This document shows positions 1 to 5,485 of a stretch of DNA of 8,308 bases, piece by piece. A model generated the notes under the pieces. The model was not told the DNA's origin. It ran no database searches and saw only the letters and a program-made list of their open reading frames with translations. A program made the translations under genes and the position numbers. The DNA comes from Bacteroidota bacterium (GTDB lineage Bacteria; Bacteroidota; Rhodothermia; Rhodothermales; Rubricoccaceae). The stretch covers positions 1-8,308 of the forward strand of contig JADFLK010000077.1 of assembly GCA_022564455.1 (NCBI GenBank), given 5' to 3'. Each line of letters starts with the position of its first letter. Positions within the stretch are counted from its first letter, which is position 1.

Positions 1-1
1 G

Positions 2-685
2 TTCTTGGACGAGGTTTTGGAGGGGACTCGGATCTTGGAGGGGGGGGCTAGAAATGGGGCGATCGGCGACACACTGCAAATCTCCAATGGTGACTTTATT
101 CACGTGATGGTTACCGACACGCTCCTGCTTTCCAATGGCCTCAGCTTCAGCGAGATGCGCCGCCAACTCGCTCCTGGAAAGTTCCTCGATGAGATCACAA
201 CCAACACGGCCGCGACCGACTCGTTTTTCACATCGCTGGAAGGCACCGAGGGGCTGGAAACCACCGAGTCGGGCCTCCGCTATGTGGTGCTGCAGGAGGG
301 TGAGGGCGAGCCGCCCGCAGAAGGCGACATTGCCCAGGTAAAAATCTCGACCTCGTTGATGACCGGCCAGGAGCTTCGGGGTATGACCACCCCGCCTGAC
401 CAGCCGGTGCCGCTCGTCGTCGGCAATTTTGCGGTGGAAGGCCTGAACGAGGCCCTGAAAGACATGGCTACCGGTGAGTCGCGGCGGCTGTTCATCCCCC
501 CCAGTTCCGCGTGCGGCCTTGGCGGCCTTCCGGCGCCAGGCGATGATCGCGTTCCGCCGGCCACTGCCGTCATCCTTGAGGTGGAACTGACGGACGTACT
601 CGATCCGGTCGACACGTCAGGTTTTGGGATCAGCACTGCGCCTCCCGCCATTCCTCAGGAAGATGACCTGACGCCACAAGAATAG
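2..685 (+). CDS. FKBP-type peptidyl-prolyl isomerase-like protein, 5'-truncated by window edge
   Basis: The frame is open to the left edge, so the gene starts upstream; the TTG at base 5 is probably internal. Numbering from that TTG codon as 1, residues about 89-199 form an FKBP domain: SGLRYVVL lead-in strand, GEGEPPAEGD turn, VEGLNEALKDMATGESRRLFIPP core and a VPPATAVILEVEL final strand. FKBPs catalyse cis-trans isomerisation of prolyl bonds and act as folding helpers, usually in the periplasm in this type of bacterium. Residues about 29-48 (GDFIHVMVTDTLLLSNGLSF) resemble the first half of another FKBP domain, suggesting a duplicated, eroded copy. Several active-site positions are changed: the usual FD pair after the YTG strand, the Trp after VI-G (Leu here) and the Tyr of AYG (Cys here). 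Catalysis may be weak or lost. The C-terminal tail of about 27 residues is acidic and Pro-rich. The family call is firm; activity is doubtful. Confidence 0.82.
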   Translation, partial: FLDEVLEGTRILEGGARNGAIGDTLQISNGDFIHVMVTDTLLLSNGLSFSEMRRQLAPGKFLDEITTNTAATDSFFTSLEGTEGLETTESGLRYVVLQEGEGEPPAEGDIAQVKISTSLMTGQELRGMTTPPDQPVPLVVGNFAVEGLNEALKDMATGESRRLFIPPSSACGLGGLPAPGDDRVPPATAVILEVELTDVLDPVDTSGFGISTAPPAIPQEDDLTPQE

Positions 686-707
686 CGCGGGCATACCGAC
701 TACACAG

Positions 708-742
708 AAAGGGCTGCTCCGATGCTGGGGTGGCCTTTTTTT
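708..742 (+). terminator. Rho-independent terminator of the FKBP-like gene
   Basis: The stem is 708-720 with 727-738: twelve pairs including three G-U wobbles, with one bulged G. The loop is six bases (GATGCT), and the T run covers 736-742. It begins 22 bases after the TAG stop, the expected place for the end of the FKBP-like transcript. ACACA just before the stem also pairs with TGTGT after the T run, lengthening the hairpin. Confidence 0.85.
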
Positions 743-770
743 GTGTGGTTGAAGATTGAAGGCCTGGGAA

Positions 771-798
771 GGGAAAAGTGAAAAGGGAGAAGTGAAAA
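771..798 (+). repeat. Tandem pair of 14-bp purine units
   Basis: GGGAAAAGTGAAAA (771-784) is followed directly by GGGAGAAGTGAAAA (785-798), 13 of 14 bases identical. This is the left edge of the repeat-filled spacer. No function can be read from it. Confidence 0.75.
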
Positions 799-801
799 GG
801 C

Positions 802-833
802 AAATAGGGAGGTAGGGAAATAGCCAGATAGGG
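802..833 (-). repeat. 8-bp tandem array, leftward copy
   Basis: Four units read AAATAGGG, AGGTAGGG, AAATAGCC and AGATAGGG. On the minus strand they become CCCTATTT, CCCTACCT, GGCTATTT and CCCTATCT, giving a consensus of two C/G bases then CTAYYT. The same consensus appears in the opposite orientation at 924-947, so the two arrays are an inverted pair. Confidence 0.7.
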
Positions 834-903
834 GGTCATACCATCGGAATTGTGATAGTGGTCAGTGGTTGGCCTCGGATTGGAATACGAGAACTGCATA
901 GGG

Positions 904-930
904 TGTTTCGAGGGCTCGATTCGCCCTACC
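904..930. repeat. Imperfect palindrome with GGGC/GCCC arms
   Basis: AGGGC at 911-915 pairs with GCCCT at 923-927 around a seven-base centre. Read on the minus strand the element is GTAGGGCGAATCGAGCCCT. It shares the GTAGGG-CGA-TC start and GCCCT end with the perfect 28-bp palindrome at 7197-7224, so the two may be related dispersed elements. The short arms keep confidence low. Confidence 0.4.
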
Positions 931-963
931 TGGCTATCTGGCTACCTCCCCATCTGCCCATCC
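924..963 (+). repeat. 8-bp tandem array, rightward copy
   Basis: Units are CCCTACCT, GGCTATCT, GGCTACCT, CCCCATCT and GCCCATCC, the last two more degenerate. The first three (924-947) match the reverse complement of 810-833 at 20 of 24 positions. Two of the four mismatches would be G-U wobbles in a leftward RNA. Confidence 0.7.
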
Positions 964-970
964 CATATCC

Positions 971-1040
971 GTCCTCTGTCCTCCGTCCTCTGTCCTCTGT
1001 CCTCCGTCCTCAGTTCTCCGTCCTCTGATTCCTGATTCCC
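971..1040 (+). repeat. 7-bp tandem array, consensus GTCCTCY
   Basis: Eight head-to-tail units fill 971-1026: GTCCTCT, GTCCTCC, GTCCTCT, GTCCTCT, GTCCTCC, GTCCTCA, GTTCTCC, GTCCTCT. Two degenerate units follow (GATTCCT, GATTCCC, to 1040). The array ends 16 bases short of the recQ stop codon. It is a microsatellite-like tract likely to vary in copy number; the strand given is the pyrimidine strand. Confidence 0.85.
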
Positions 1041-1056
1041 CAAATCCGACACACAC

Positions 1057-3210
1057 TTAGCCGGCACGAACTCGCTCAATAAGGACCTCGCCGTAGACCT
1101 CGGCTTTGACCGGGCCGATGCCTTTCACGCCGAGCAACTCGGCTACGGTCTGCGGCCGCTCCGACGCAATGGCCGTCAGCGTCTGGTCGCTGAGGACGAC
1201 GTACGGCGGCACGCCGAGGGCTCGCGCCGTTTCCGTTCGCCAGGCGCGGAGGTTCTCAAACAGCGCTCGGTCGCCGTCGCTGAGCTGCGCATCCTCCACC
1301 GCCTTCTTGCGGCGGGCTTTCTTCGTCTCGGGCGCGTCCGCCACGTCGAGCGAGATGGCCTCGCGGTGGGCGATGGCCTGCTTGCCGAGCGCCGTCAACT
1401 CGACAACGGGATACTCGCCGCCCTTGATGCGGAGGTAGCCGTGCAGGATGAGTTGTTTGTAGTGGCTGTCCACCTCACCCTGCGACATCGAACTGAGCCG
1501 CCCGAAGTATGGCGACTGCTCGTACCGCGCCATGCCGTCTGCCCTGGAGCCGGTAAGCATCTTCACAAGCGTCCGCCGCCCCGCATTCCACGGAAGCCGC
1601 TGGACGGCGTCGAGCAAACCGATGGCGATGCGAGACTGCATCGGCAGGGTGTCGAACGAAGGGAGCTCGCCGGGCGGTTTCGACTTCAACCGTGCTTGAA
1701 CGTCGCAATTGTCGCAGCACGCATCGGAGACAGCTTCAGCCGTGTCGCCGAAATGGTCGAGGATGATCCGCCTGCGGCACTGGCCCGATTCGGCGTAGCC
1801 GATCATCCGGTCCAGATCATCCGTCTTCGCCTTCCGCAAACGCTCCACGCCGTCCAGCACTTTCTCGGCCTTTCGCGCATCCCACGGCCCAATTCGCCAC
1901 GACCGCTCGGGCGCGCCGGGGTCGAGGCGCTCCAACGCGCCCACCTTCTCCAGCAACCCCAGGGCCACGCGGCCTCCCACCGGATGCAGGTCGGCGGCTT
2001 CGATGAGATGCTCCGGCTCCGCATCCACCGTACCGTCGCGAGCCTGGCGTTGGGCGGCGTGGAAGAGGGCGCGGAGGCTGCCGGAATCGGGGGCGTTCTG
2101 CTCGATGAACCACTCGCGCAAGCTGCGGTCGCTCGGCGCGTAGAAGAGCACCGCCGTCGCAGGGAGGCCGTCGCGGCCGGCCCTGCCCGCCTCCTGGTAA
2201 TACGATTCGAGGTTGCCCGGCACCGACCAATGCGCCACAAAACGCACGTCGGCGCGGTCGATCCCCATCCCGAACGCGTTCGTGGCCACAACGAGATCCA
2301 CGCGTCCGTCCATAAACTCGTCCTGTACGTCCGATCGCTCGGCATCCGGCATCCCTGCGTGGTACATGCGAACTGGTCGCCGACACTCTTCACTGACGAA
2401 ACGCGTCAACTTATCGGCTTCCTTGCGCGTGGCAACATAAATTAGCCCGGCCTCGTCTTCGTGCTCGCTGAGAAAGGTCTTGAGCGCCGAGCGTTTTTCT
2501 CTGAGGGTCGGTGTGGAACGAACGACAAACGACAGGTTCGGCCGGTTGAAGCCCGTCACCAGCCGGGTAGGTTCGTGCAGGCCAAGCTGCGTCACGATAT
2601 CGTCCTGAACGCGAGGCGTGGCCGTTGCAGTGAGGGCAACGCAGGGGGGATGTCCCATCCGACGGCGCGCATCGGCGATGGTGCGGTAGTCAGGGCGAAA
2701 ATCGTGGCCCCACTGGCTTACGCAGTGCGCCTCGTCTACGGCCAGCACGTTGACACCAACAGCAGTAACCGCGCGCATGAAGCGGGGGCTCCGCAGGCGC
2801 TCCGGCGCTACGTAGATCATCCTCACGGCTCCACGCGCCACCGCCTCCAGCGCCGCCTCCTGCTCCCGGGTGCTCTGTGATGAATTGACACCGACGGCCG
2901 GAATCCCCCGCGCCGTCAGTCCATCCACCTGATCCTTCATCAGGGCAATCAACGGCGAAATGACAACCGTTACGCCACCCTGCATCAGACACGCGGCCAA
3001 CTGGTACACGAGCGACTTCCCCGCGCCCGTGGGCATCACCACGAGCGTGTCGCGGGGTTCCATCAGTGCCTGAAGCGCCTCGGCCTGCCCCTCGCGCAGG
3101 CTATCGAAGCCGAAGTAACGCTGCAAAGCACCCGCTACAGCGGGCGATCCTACAGGCAATTCAGTAGGCGGCGCGGAGGGCTCGATGAGCGCGATGTCTT
3201 CCGGGGGCAT
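1057..3210 (-). CDS. recQ: ATP-dependent DNA helicase RecQ
   Basis: A 717-residue superfamily 2 helicase that unwinds DNA 3' to 5' in recombination and stalled-fork repair. In order: a Pro-rich N-terminal lead; motif 0 (FGFDSLREGQAEAL, from about residue 33); Walker A PTGAGKS (60-66); Walker B DEAH (159-162) with the RecQ aromatic loop AHCVSQWGHDFRPDY; TATATPR (194-200); the second RecA lobe with FGMGIDRADVRFVAHWSVP and QEAGRAGRDG (339-348); a zinc/RQC region (478-about 620); a basic linker KKARRKKAVED; and an HRDC domain (about 643-717). E. coli RecQ has 609 residues, so this one is longer, mainly in the N-terminal lead, the stretch before the zinc site and the linker. The zinc site is odd: C478, C499 and C502 are present, but Gln505 stands where the last Cys is expected, with an extra Cys498. 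The ATG is preceded by AGGA with seven bases between. It appears to be a single-gene unit. Confidence 0.96.
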   Translation of the reverse strand: MPPEDIALIEPSAPPTELPVGSPAVAGALQRYFGFDSLREGQAEALQALMEPRDTLVVMPTGAGKSLVYQLAACLMQGGVTVVISPLIALMKDQVDGLTARGIPAVGVNSSQSTREQEAALEAVARGAVRMIYVAPERLRSPRFMRAVTAVGVNVLAVDEAHCVSQWGHDFRPDYRTIADARRRMGHPPCVALTATATPRVQDDIVTQLGLHEPTRLVTGFNRPNLSFVVRSTPTLREKRSALKTFLSEHEDEAGLIYVATRKEADKLTRFVSEECRRPVRMYHAGMPDAERSDVQDEFMDGRVDLVVATNAFGMGIDRADVRFVAHWSVPGNLESYYQEAGRAGRDGLPATAVLFYAPSDRSLREWFIEQNAPDSGSLRALFHAAQRQARDGTVDAEPEHLIEAADLHPVGGRVALGLLEKVGALERLDPGAPERSWRIGPWDARKAEKVLDGVERLRKAKTDDLDRMIGYAESGQCRRRIILDHFGDTAEAVSDACCDNCDVQARLKSKPPGELPSFDTLPMQSRIAIGLLDAVQRLPWNAGRRTLVKMLTGSRADGMARYEQSPYFGRLSSMSQGEVDSHYKQLILHGYLRIKGGEYPVVELTALGKQAIAHREAISLDVADAPETKKARRKKAVEDAQLSDGDRALFENLRAWRTETARALGVPPYVVLSDQTLTAIASERPQTVAELLGVKGIGPVKAEVYGEVLIERVRAG

Positions 3211-3257
3211 GGCTTGGTCCTGACAAACGGCTCGCGCTACCCGAGCAACCTACGAAA

Positions 3258-3287
3258 CGAGGGCACTACAATAAAGCAGCGCCCTCG
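3258..3287 (-). terminator. Hairpin between the C2-like lipoprotein gene and recQ, possible terminator
   Basis: CGAGGGC (3258-3264) and GCCCTCG (3281-3287) form a perfect 7-bp stem with a 16-base loop. In the leftward direction it begins about 25 bases after the lipoprotein stop and is followed by TTTCGT, a weak T tract. It could end the lipoprotein transcript before recQ, but the long loop and short T run make that uncertain. It could instead act in the recQ leader. Confidence 0.45.
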
Positions 3288-3311
3288 AATTCAAAACCCA
3301 TGTTGACGCGG

Positions 3312-3791
3312 CTACCGCTCCCACCTCAAGCGCGCCGTGACAATCGTTACCTGGTCCGTGCTTTGAACTGAAAGAAAGGTGAGAAACCCGCGGTCGGCGA
3401 GATCCATTAGCGAAAAAGACTCGGTCTCCCCCATGAAGTCATCGTCGTTCGAATCGCTGTCCCAAATCTCGAAGTGAAGGGTGCGGTTGAAGTTGTTGAA
3501 CTGGATATCCGGCTGCCACTGGGGGCCAATGTCGTTATCGCCCACGTTGGATTCGTCGTCATCCTCTGTGGTAAAAATGAGTTGGCCGCCGCTGTCAACG
3601 ATATCAAAGTACAGGTCTGGGTTTTCAGTGGGGAAGCCATCCCACCGGTCGCCGTTGGGCTGGCGGATTGGCCACGACTCTATGCTCACCTCAGTGATCA
3701 CCACGCGAGTGAAATCGTCCGTTGCTGCTGAGTTTGAGTCGCAACCGGCAATGGGCAGCACGATAAGGGCTACGAGTAAATAGCGAAGCAC
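3312..3791 (-). CDS. Small lipoprotein with a C2-like domain
   Basis: I choose the GTG at 3791 (159 residues) because it directly begins a lipoprotein signal: LRYLLVALIVLPIAGC, with Cys17 as the lipidated residue. The frame also has an ATG at 3884, but that adds 31 soluble residues before the signal and overlaps proC. No Shine-Dalgarno is visible. After a short Asp/Ser/Asn spacer, about residues 28-159 look like a single C2-type beta-sandwich: NPDLYFDIV resembles the SDPYV strand, and FEIWDSDSNDDDFMGE (107-122) closely matches the VWDxDxxxxDDFIGE calcium loop. Asp59, Asp111, Asp113 and one of Asp116-118 are candidate Ca2+ ligands. The acidic insert (residues 76-87) is unusual. The C2 call rests on motif likeness and is an inference; the role is unknown. 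The mature protein would sit in the inner or outer membrane facing the periplasm or outside. Confidence 0.72.
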   Translation of the reverse strand: MLRYLLVALIVLPIAGCDSNSAATDDFTRVVITEVSIESWPIRQPNGDRWDGFPTENPDLYFDIVDSGGQLIFTTEDDDESNVGDNDIGPQWQPDIQFNNFNRTLHFEIWDSDSNDDDFMGETESFSLMDLADRGFLTFLSVQSTDQVTIVTARLRWER

Positions 3792-3866
3792 GTTGGTTGG
3801 GTTTGGTGGGGAGACGGATATGCAGCCGTCTAAACTACGTCTGGGGTAACACGTGGAGAAGAGCCG
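3792..3866. promoter_or_regulatory. Divergent intergenic region (lipoprotein gene / proC) with proC ribosome binding site
   Basis: These 75 bases must hold the start signals for both divergent genes if the GTG at 3791 and ATG at 3867 are right. GGAG at 3855-3858 sits eight bases before the proC ATG, a good Shine-Dalgarno and the best in the window. I could not pick out a convincing -10/-35 or Bacteroidota-type -7/-33 pair. Confidence 0.5.
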
Positions 3867-4739
3867 ATGCTCGGGTATCTTCACGCTTCAACGATTATGG
3901 CTCCTATGCTTTCCGACCAACACATTGCCATCCTCGGCGTGGGCAACATGGGCCGCGCCCTCCTTGGCGGCCTCCTGCGCGGCCATGATGTCGCGCCCGA
4001 GCAAGTCCGCGTAACGCGGCGCGACACGCAGGCGCTGGATGCGCTCCGCGAGGAGTTTCCCGGCCTGATCACAACGACAGACAATGCCGAGGCCGTGCAG
4101 GGCGCCAACATTGTCATTCTCGCCGTCAAGCCGCAGGTGGTGAACGAGGTGATTGAGAGCATCCGCGAGCACCTCGCACCCAACACGCTGGTTGTTTCAA
4201 TTCTCGCGGGCATCACTACGGAATCCCTTAGAGAGTCGCTGGGGCAAGACATTCCAGTGGTTCGCGCGATGCCCAATACACCCGCCCTGGTTGACGCAGG
4301 CGCCACGGCCATCGCAGGCGGCCGTTATGCCGAGGACATCCACGTTAGCCGCACCCGCGCCATCTTTGAGGCGGTCGGGTCGGTGGAAGTGCTGCCCGAA
4401 CGCCTGATGGACGCAGTAACAGGCCTCTCCGGCTCTGGCCCAGCCTACGTGTACATGATCATCGAGGCGCTCACGGACGGCGGTGTAAAGCAGGGCTTGC
4501 CGAGACTGCAGGCGTTCCAACTAGCTGCCCAGACGGTTTTCGGCGCCGCCAAGCTCGTCATCGAAACCGGCCGCCATCCTGCCATTCTCCGCGACGAAGT
4601 AACCACGCCCGGCGGCACCGCGATTGCTGCCGTCGCCGAACTCGAGCACCACGGCCTACGAACGATGCTCATCAACGCGGTGGCCACGGCTACTGAGCGA
4701 TCTGCGGAACTGAGTGATCTCAACAAAGGGCTGGCATAG
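3867..4739 (+). CDS. proC: Pyrroline-5-carboxylate reductase
   Basis: Catalyses NAD(P)H-dependent reduction of 1-pyrroline-5-carboxylate to L-proline, the last step of proline synthesis, in the cytoplasm. The product has 290 residues, slightly longer than the roughly 270 usual in the family. The Rossmann motif GVGNMG lies at 24-29, followed by VILAVKPQ, VVRAMPNTPALV, the signature LSGSGPAYVY and the C-terminal helical domain with LRDEVTTPGGTAIAAVAELE. I keep the ATG at 3867 because only it has a Shine-Dalgarno (GGAG, eight bases upstream). ATGs at 3897 and 3906 would give lengths nearer the norm (280 or 277 residues) but lack one. The last codons (GLA and stop) fall inside the left inverted repeat of the adjacent insertion sequence, so the native C-terminus may have been trimmed or replaced. 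The conserved ERSAELS end of the family is intact, so activity is probably kept. Confidence 0.95.
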   Translation: MLGYLHASTIMAPMLSDQHIAILGVGNMGRALLGGLLRGHDVAPEQVRVTRRDTQALDALREEFPGLITTTDNAEAVQGANIVILAVKPQVVNEVIESIREHLAPNTLVVSILAGITTESLRESLGQDIPVVRAMPNTPALVDAGATAIAGGRYAEDIHVSRTRAIFEAVGSVEVLPERLMDAVTGLSGSGPAYVYMIIEALTDGGVKQGLPRLQAFQLAAQTVFGAAKLVIETGRHPAILRDEVTTPGGTAIAAVAELEHHGLRTMLINAVATATERSAELSDLNKGLA

Positions 4740-4741
4740 AT
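4728..4741 (+). repeat. Left terminal inverted repeat of the IS
   Basis: GGGCTGGCATAGAT contains the proC sequence GGG CTG GCA TAG, so it encodes the final Gly-Leu-Ala and the stop. It pairs with 5436-5449; eleven bases (CTGGCATAGAT) are an unbroken match. Confidence 0.78.
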
Positions 4742-4755
4742 GAGAGCTAAGGTCT

Positions 4756-5430
4756 TTGCCTCTGTCTGTGCGACGACGTAGTAAACTCGCCCGTAAGGCC
4801 GAGCAACATCTCATCGAGCACTTTGTAGCGGGGAGCACGGCACGCACGACTGCTGAGTTGGTTAGGGTAACCGTAATAATGCCACGCTCTACTTCCTCAA
4901 GCTATCTGAGACCATGGCCGACGAAAGCCCCTTCAGCGGCAAGATCAAGATCGACGAATCGTACTTCGGAGGCCGCAGGATGGGTAAGCGCGGATGTGGG
5001 GCAGCTGTAAAGGTTGCCGTCTTCGGTATCCTCAAGCGGGGTGGCCACGTCTACACAGCCGTGTTGCCTGACCTTAAGCGGAGGACGTTGGAGCCGATCA
5101 TCCGCGAGCGTCTCAGGCTGAAGTCCGTTGTCTACACCGACAGCTTTCCCGCCTACGACAAGCTCAATGTAGCTGGGTTAAAACACTATCCGAACGGGTA
5201 CTCGTCCGCTTAATCACGTGGAGGGATTCGCAGACTATGACGCCAATGCTTGCACTGCCCCTATCAACGGGATCGAAAGCATCTGGAACCGAGCGAAGCG
5301 TAGCCCACGTATGAATAATGAGATTTCAACGTGCCATTTTGAGCTGTTCCTCAAAGAATGCGAGAGGTATTTCAACTACAGCTCACGACGTGCATTGCTG
5401 GCAACACAATCTGAGTCGTACCCTATCTAA
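4756..5430 (+). pseudogene. Broken IS1595-family (IS1016-like) transposase
   Basis: DDE-type transposase remnant split over three frames. Part 1 (4756 to about 4868; TTG or GTG start) reads RRRSKLARKAEQHLIEHF then VAGSTARTTAELV, like the N-terminal helix-turn-helix region of IS1016 transposases. A one-base loss near 4868-4871 (GTAAAC to GTAAC is the simplest reading) moves to part 2, where GNRNNATLYFLKL continues the same domain. Part 2 then gives DESYFGG (catalytic Asp at 4953-4955), KVAVFGILKRGGHVYTAVLP and VVYTDSFPAYD (second Asp at 5139-5141), and stops at 5213. Part 3 resumes upstream of 5218 with LNHVEGFADYDANA, then INGIESIWNRAKR (Glu at 5275-5277) and FELFLKECERYFNY. An insertion of about 16 bp at roughly 5170-5200, bracketed by TCCG, would explain the second shift. 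Together the parts make about 225 codons, the full size for this group, so it is degraded rather than truncated. No slippery sequence suggests programmed frameshifting. Confidence 0.88.
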
Positions 5431-5435
5431 GCGTT

Positions 5436-5449
5436 ATCTATGCCAGACC
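5436..5449 (-). repeat. Right terminal inverted repeat of the IS
   Basis: ATCTATGCCAGACC is the reverse complement of the left end except for one base. It lies five bases after the transposase remnant's TAA and 36 bases before the peptidase ATG, so the IS end forms most of that gene's upstream region. Confidence 0.78.
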
Positions 5450-5485
5450 TATCTTCTACATCCCTTTCCACAAGCCCTGGTTTTC

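Larger units (their letters stand above)
743..1056. other. Gene-free spacer made of short-period repeats
   Basis: About 310 bases lie between the terminator and the recQ stop. I see no credible gene: the only open frame of note runs on the minus strand, has no recognisable domain and crosses the FKBP terminator. The left half is purine-rich on the + strand (about 760-833) and the right half pyrimidine-rich (about 924-1040). Both halves resolve into short tandem arrays, listed separately. The middle (834-903) is unremarkable unique sequence. The recQ and FKBP transcripts converge on this spacer. Confidence 0.7.
4728..5449 (+). mobile_element. Decayed IS1595-family (IS1016-like) insertion sequence
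   Basis: A 722-bp element bounded by inverted repeats: GGGCTGGCATAGAT at 4728-4741 against the reverse complement of 5436-5449 (GGTCTGGCATAGAT), 13 of 14 identical, with looser likeness further in. It carries a single transposase reading, now broken. The size suits the small IS1016-like branch of IS1595, whose elements are around 700 bp. I see no clear 8-bp target duplication: the flanks ATCTCAAC (4717-4724) and ATCTTCTA (5451-5458) share only part. An old insertion or a later rearrangement is likely. The left end overlaps the proC stop. The exact outer boundary may be off by a few bases. Confidence 0.8.

Noticed and set aside
630..899. Minus-strand open frame of 89 codons in the repeat spacer
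   Set aside because: It crosses the FKBP terminator and its stop end overlaps the 3' end of the FKBP gene. The protein is low-complexity (Ser/Thr/Pro/Phe-rich from the purine tract) and no domain is recognisable.
971..1040. Regular 7-bp repeats considered as a CRISPR array
   Set aside because: Units are contiguous, with no unique spacers and far too short a repeat; no cas genes are nearby.
1366..2445. Long plus-strand open frame of 359 codons
   Set aside because: It lies wholly antisense to recQ, whose motifs are unambiguous. Its translation is Arg/His/Val-rich with no motif, as expected of an antisense shadow in GC-rich coding DNA.
3220..3300. Possible recQ promoter (TTGAAT ... TATTGT on the minus strand)
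   Set aside because: Matches are only four of six at each box with a 15-base gap, and they overlap the hairpin at 3258-3287. This is not better than chance in a spacer.
4862..4875. Programmed ribosomal frameshift in the transposase
   Set aside because: There is no A/T slippery heptamer, IS1595-family transposases are normally a single frame, and a second independent frame break further on points to decay.
4717..5458. 8-bp target site duplication flanking the IS
   Set aside because: ATCTCAAC and ATCTTCTA share only the first four bases in a row and do not sit exactly at the repeat ends, so I do not call a duplication.
5318..5485. N-terminal extension of the M28 peptidase into the IS remnant
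   Set aside because: The extra 56 residues are out-of-frame transposase sequence and would bury the lipoprotein signal that begins at the ATG at 5486.
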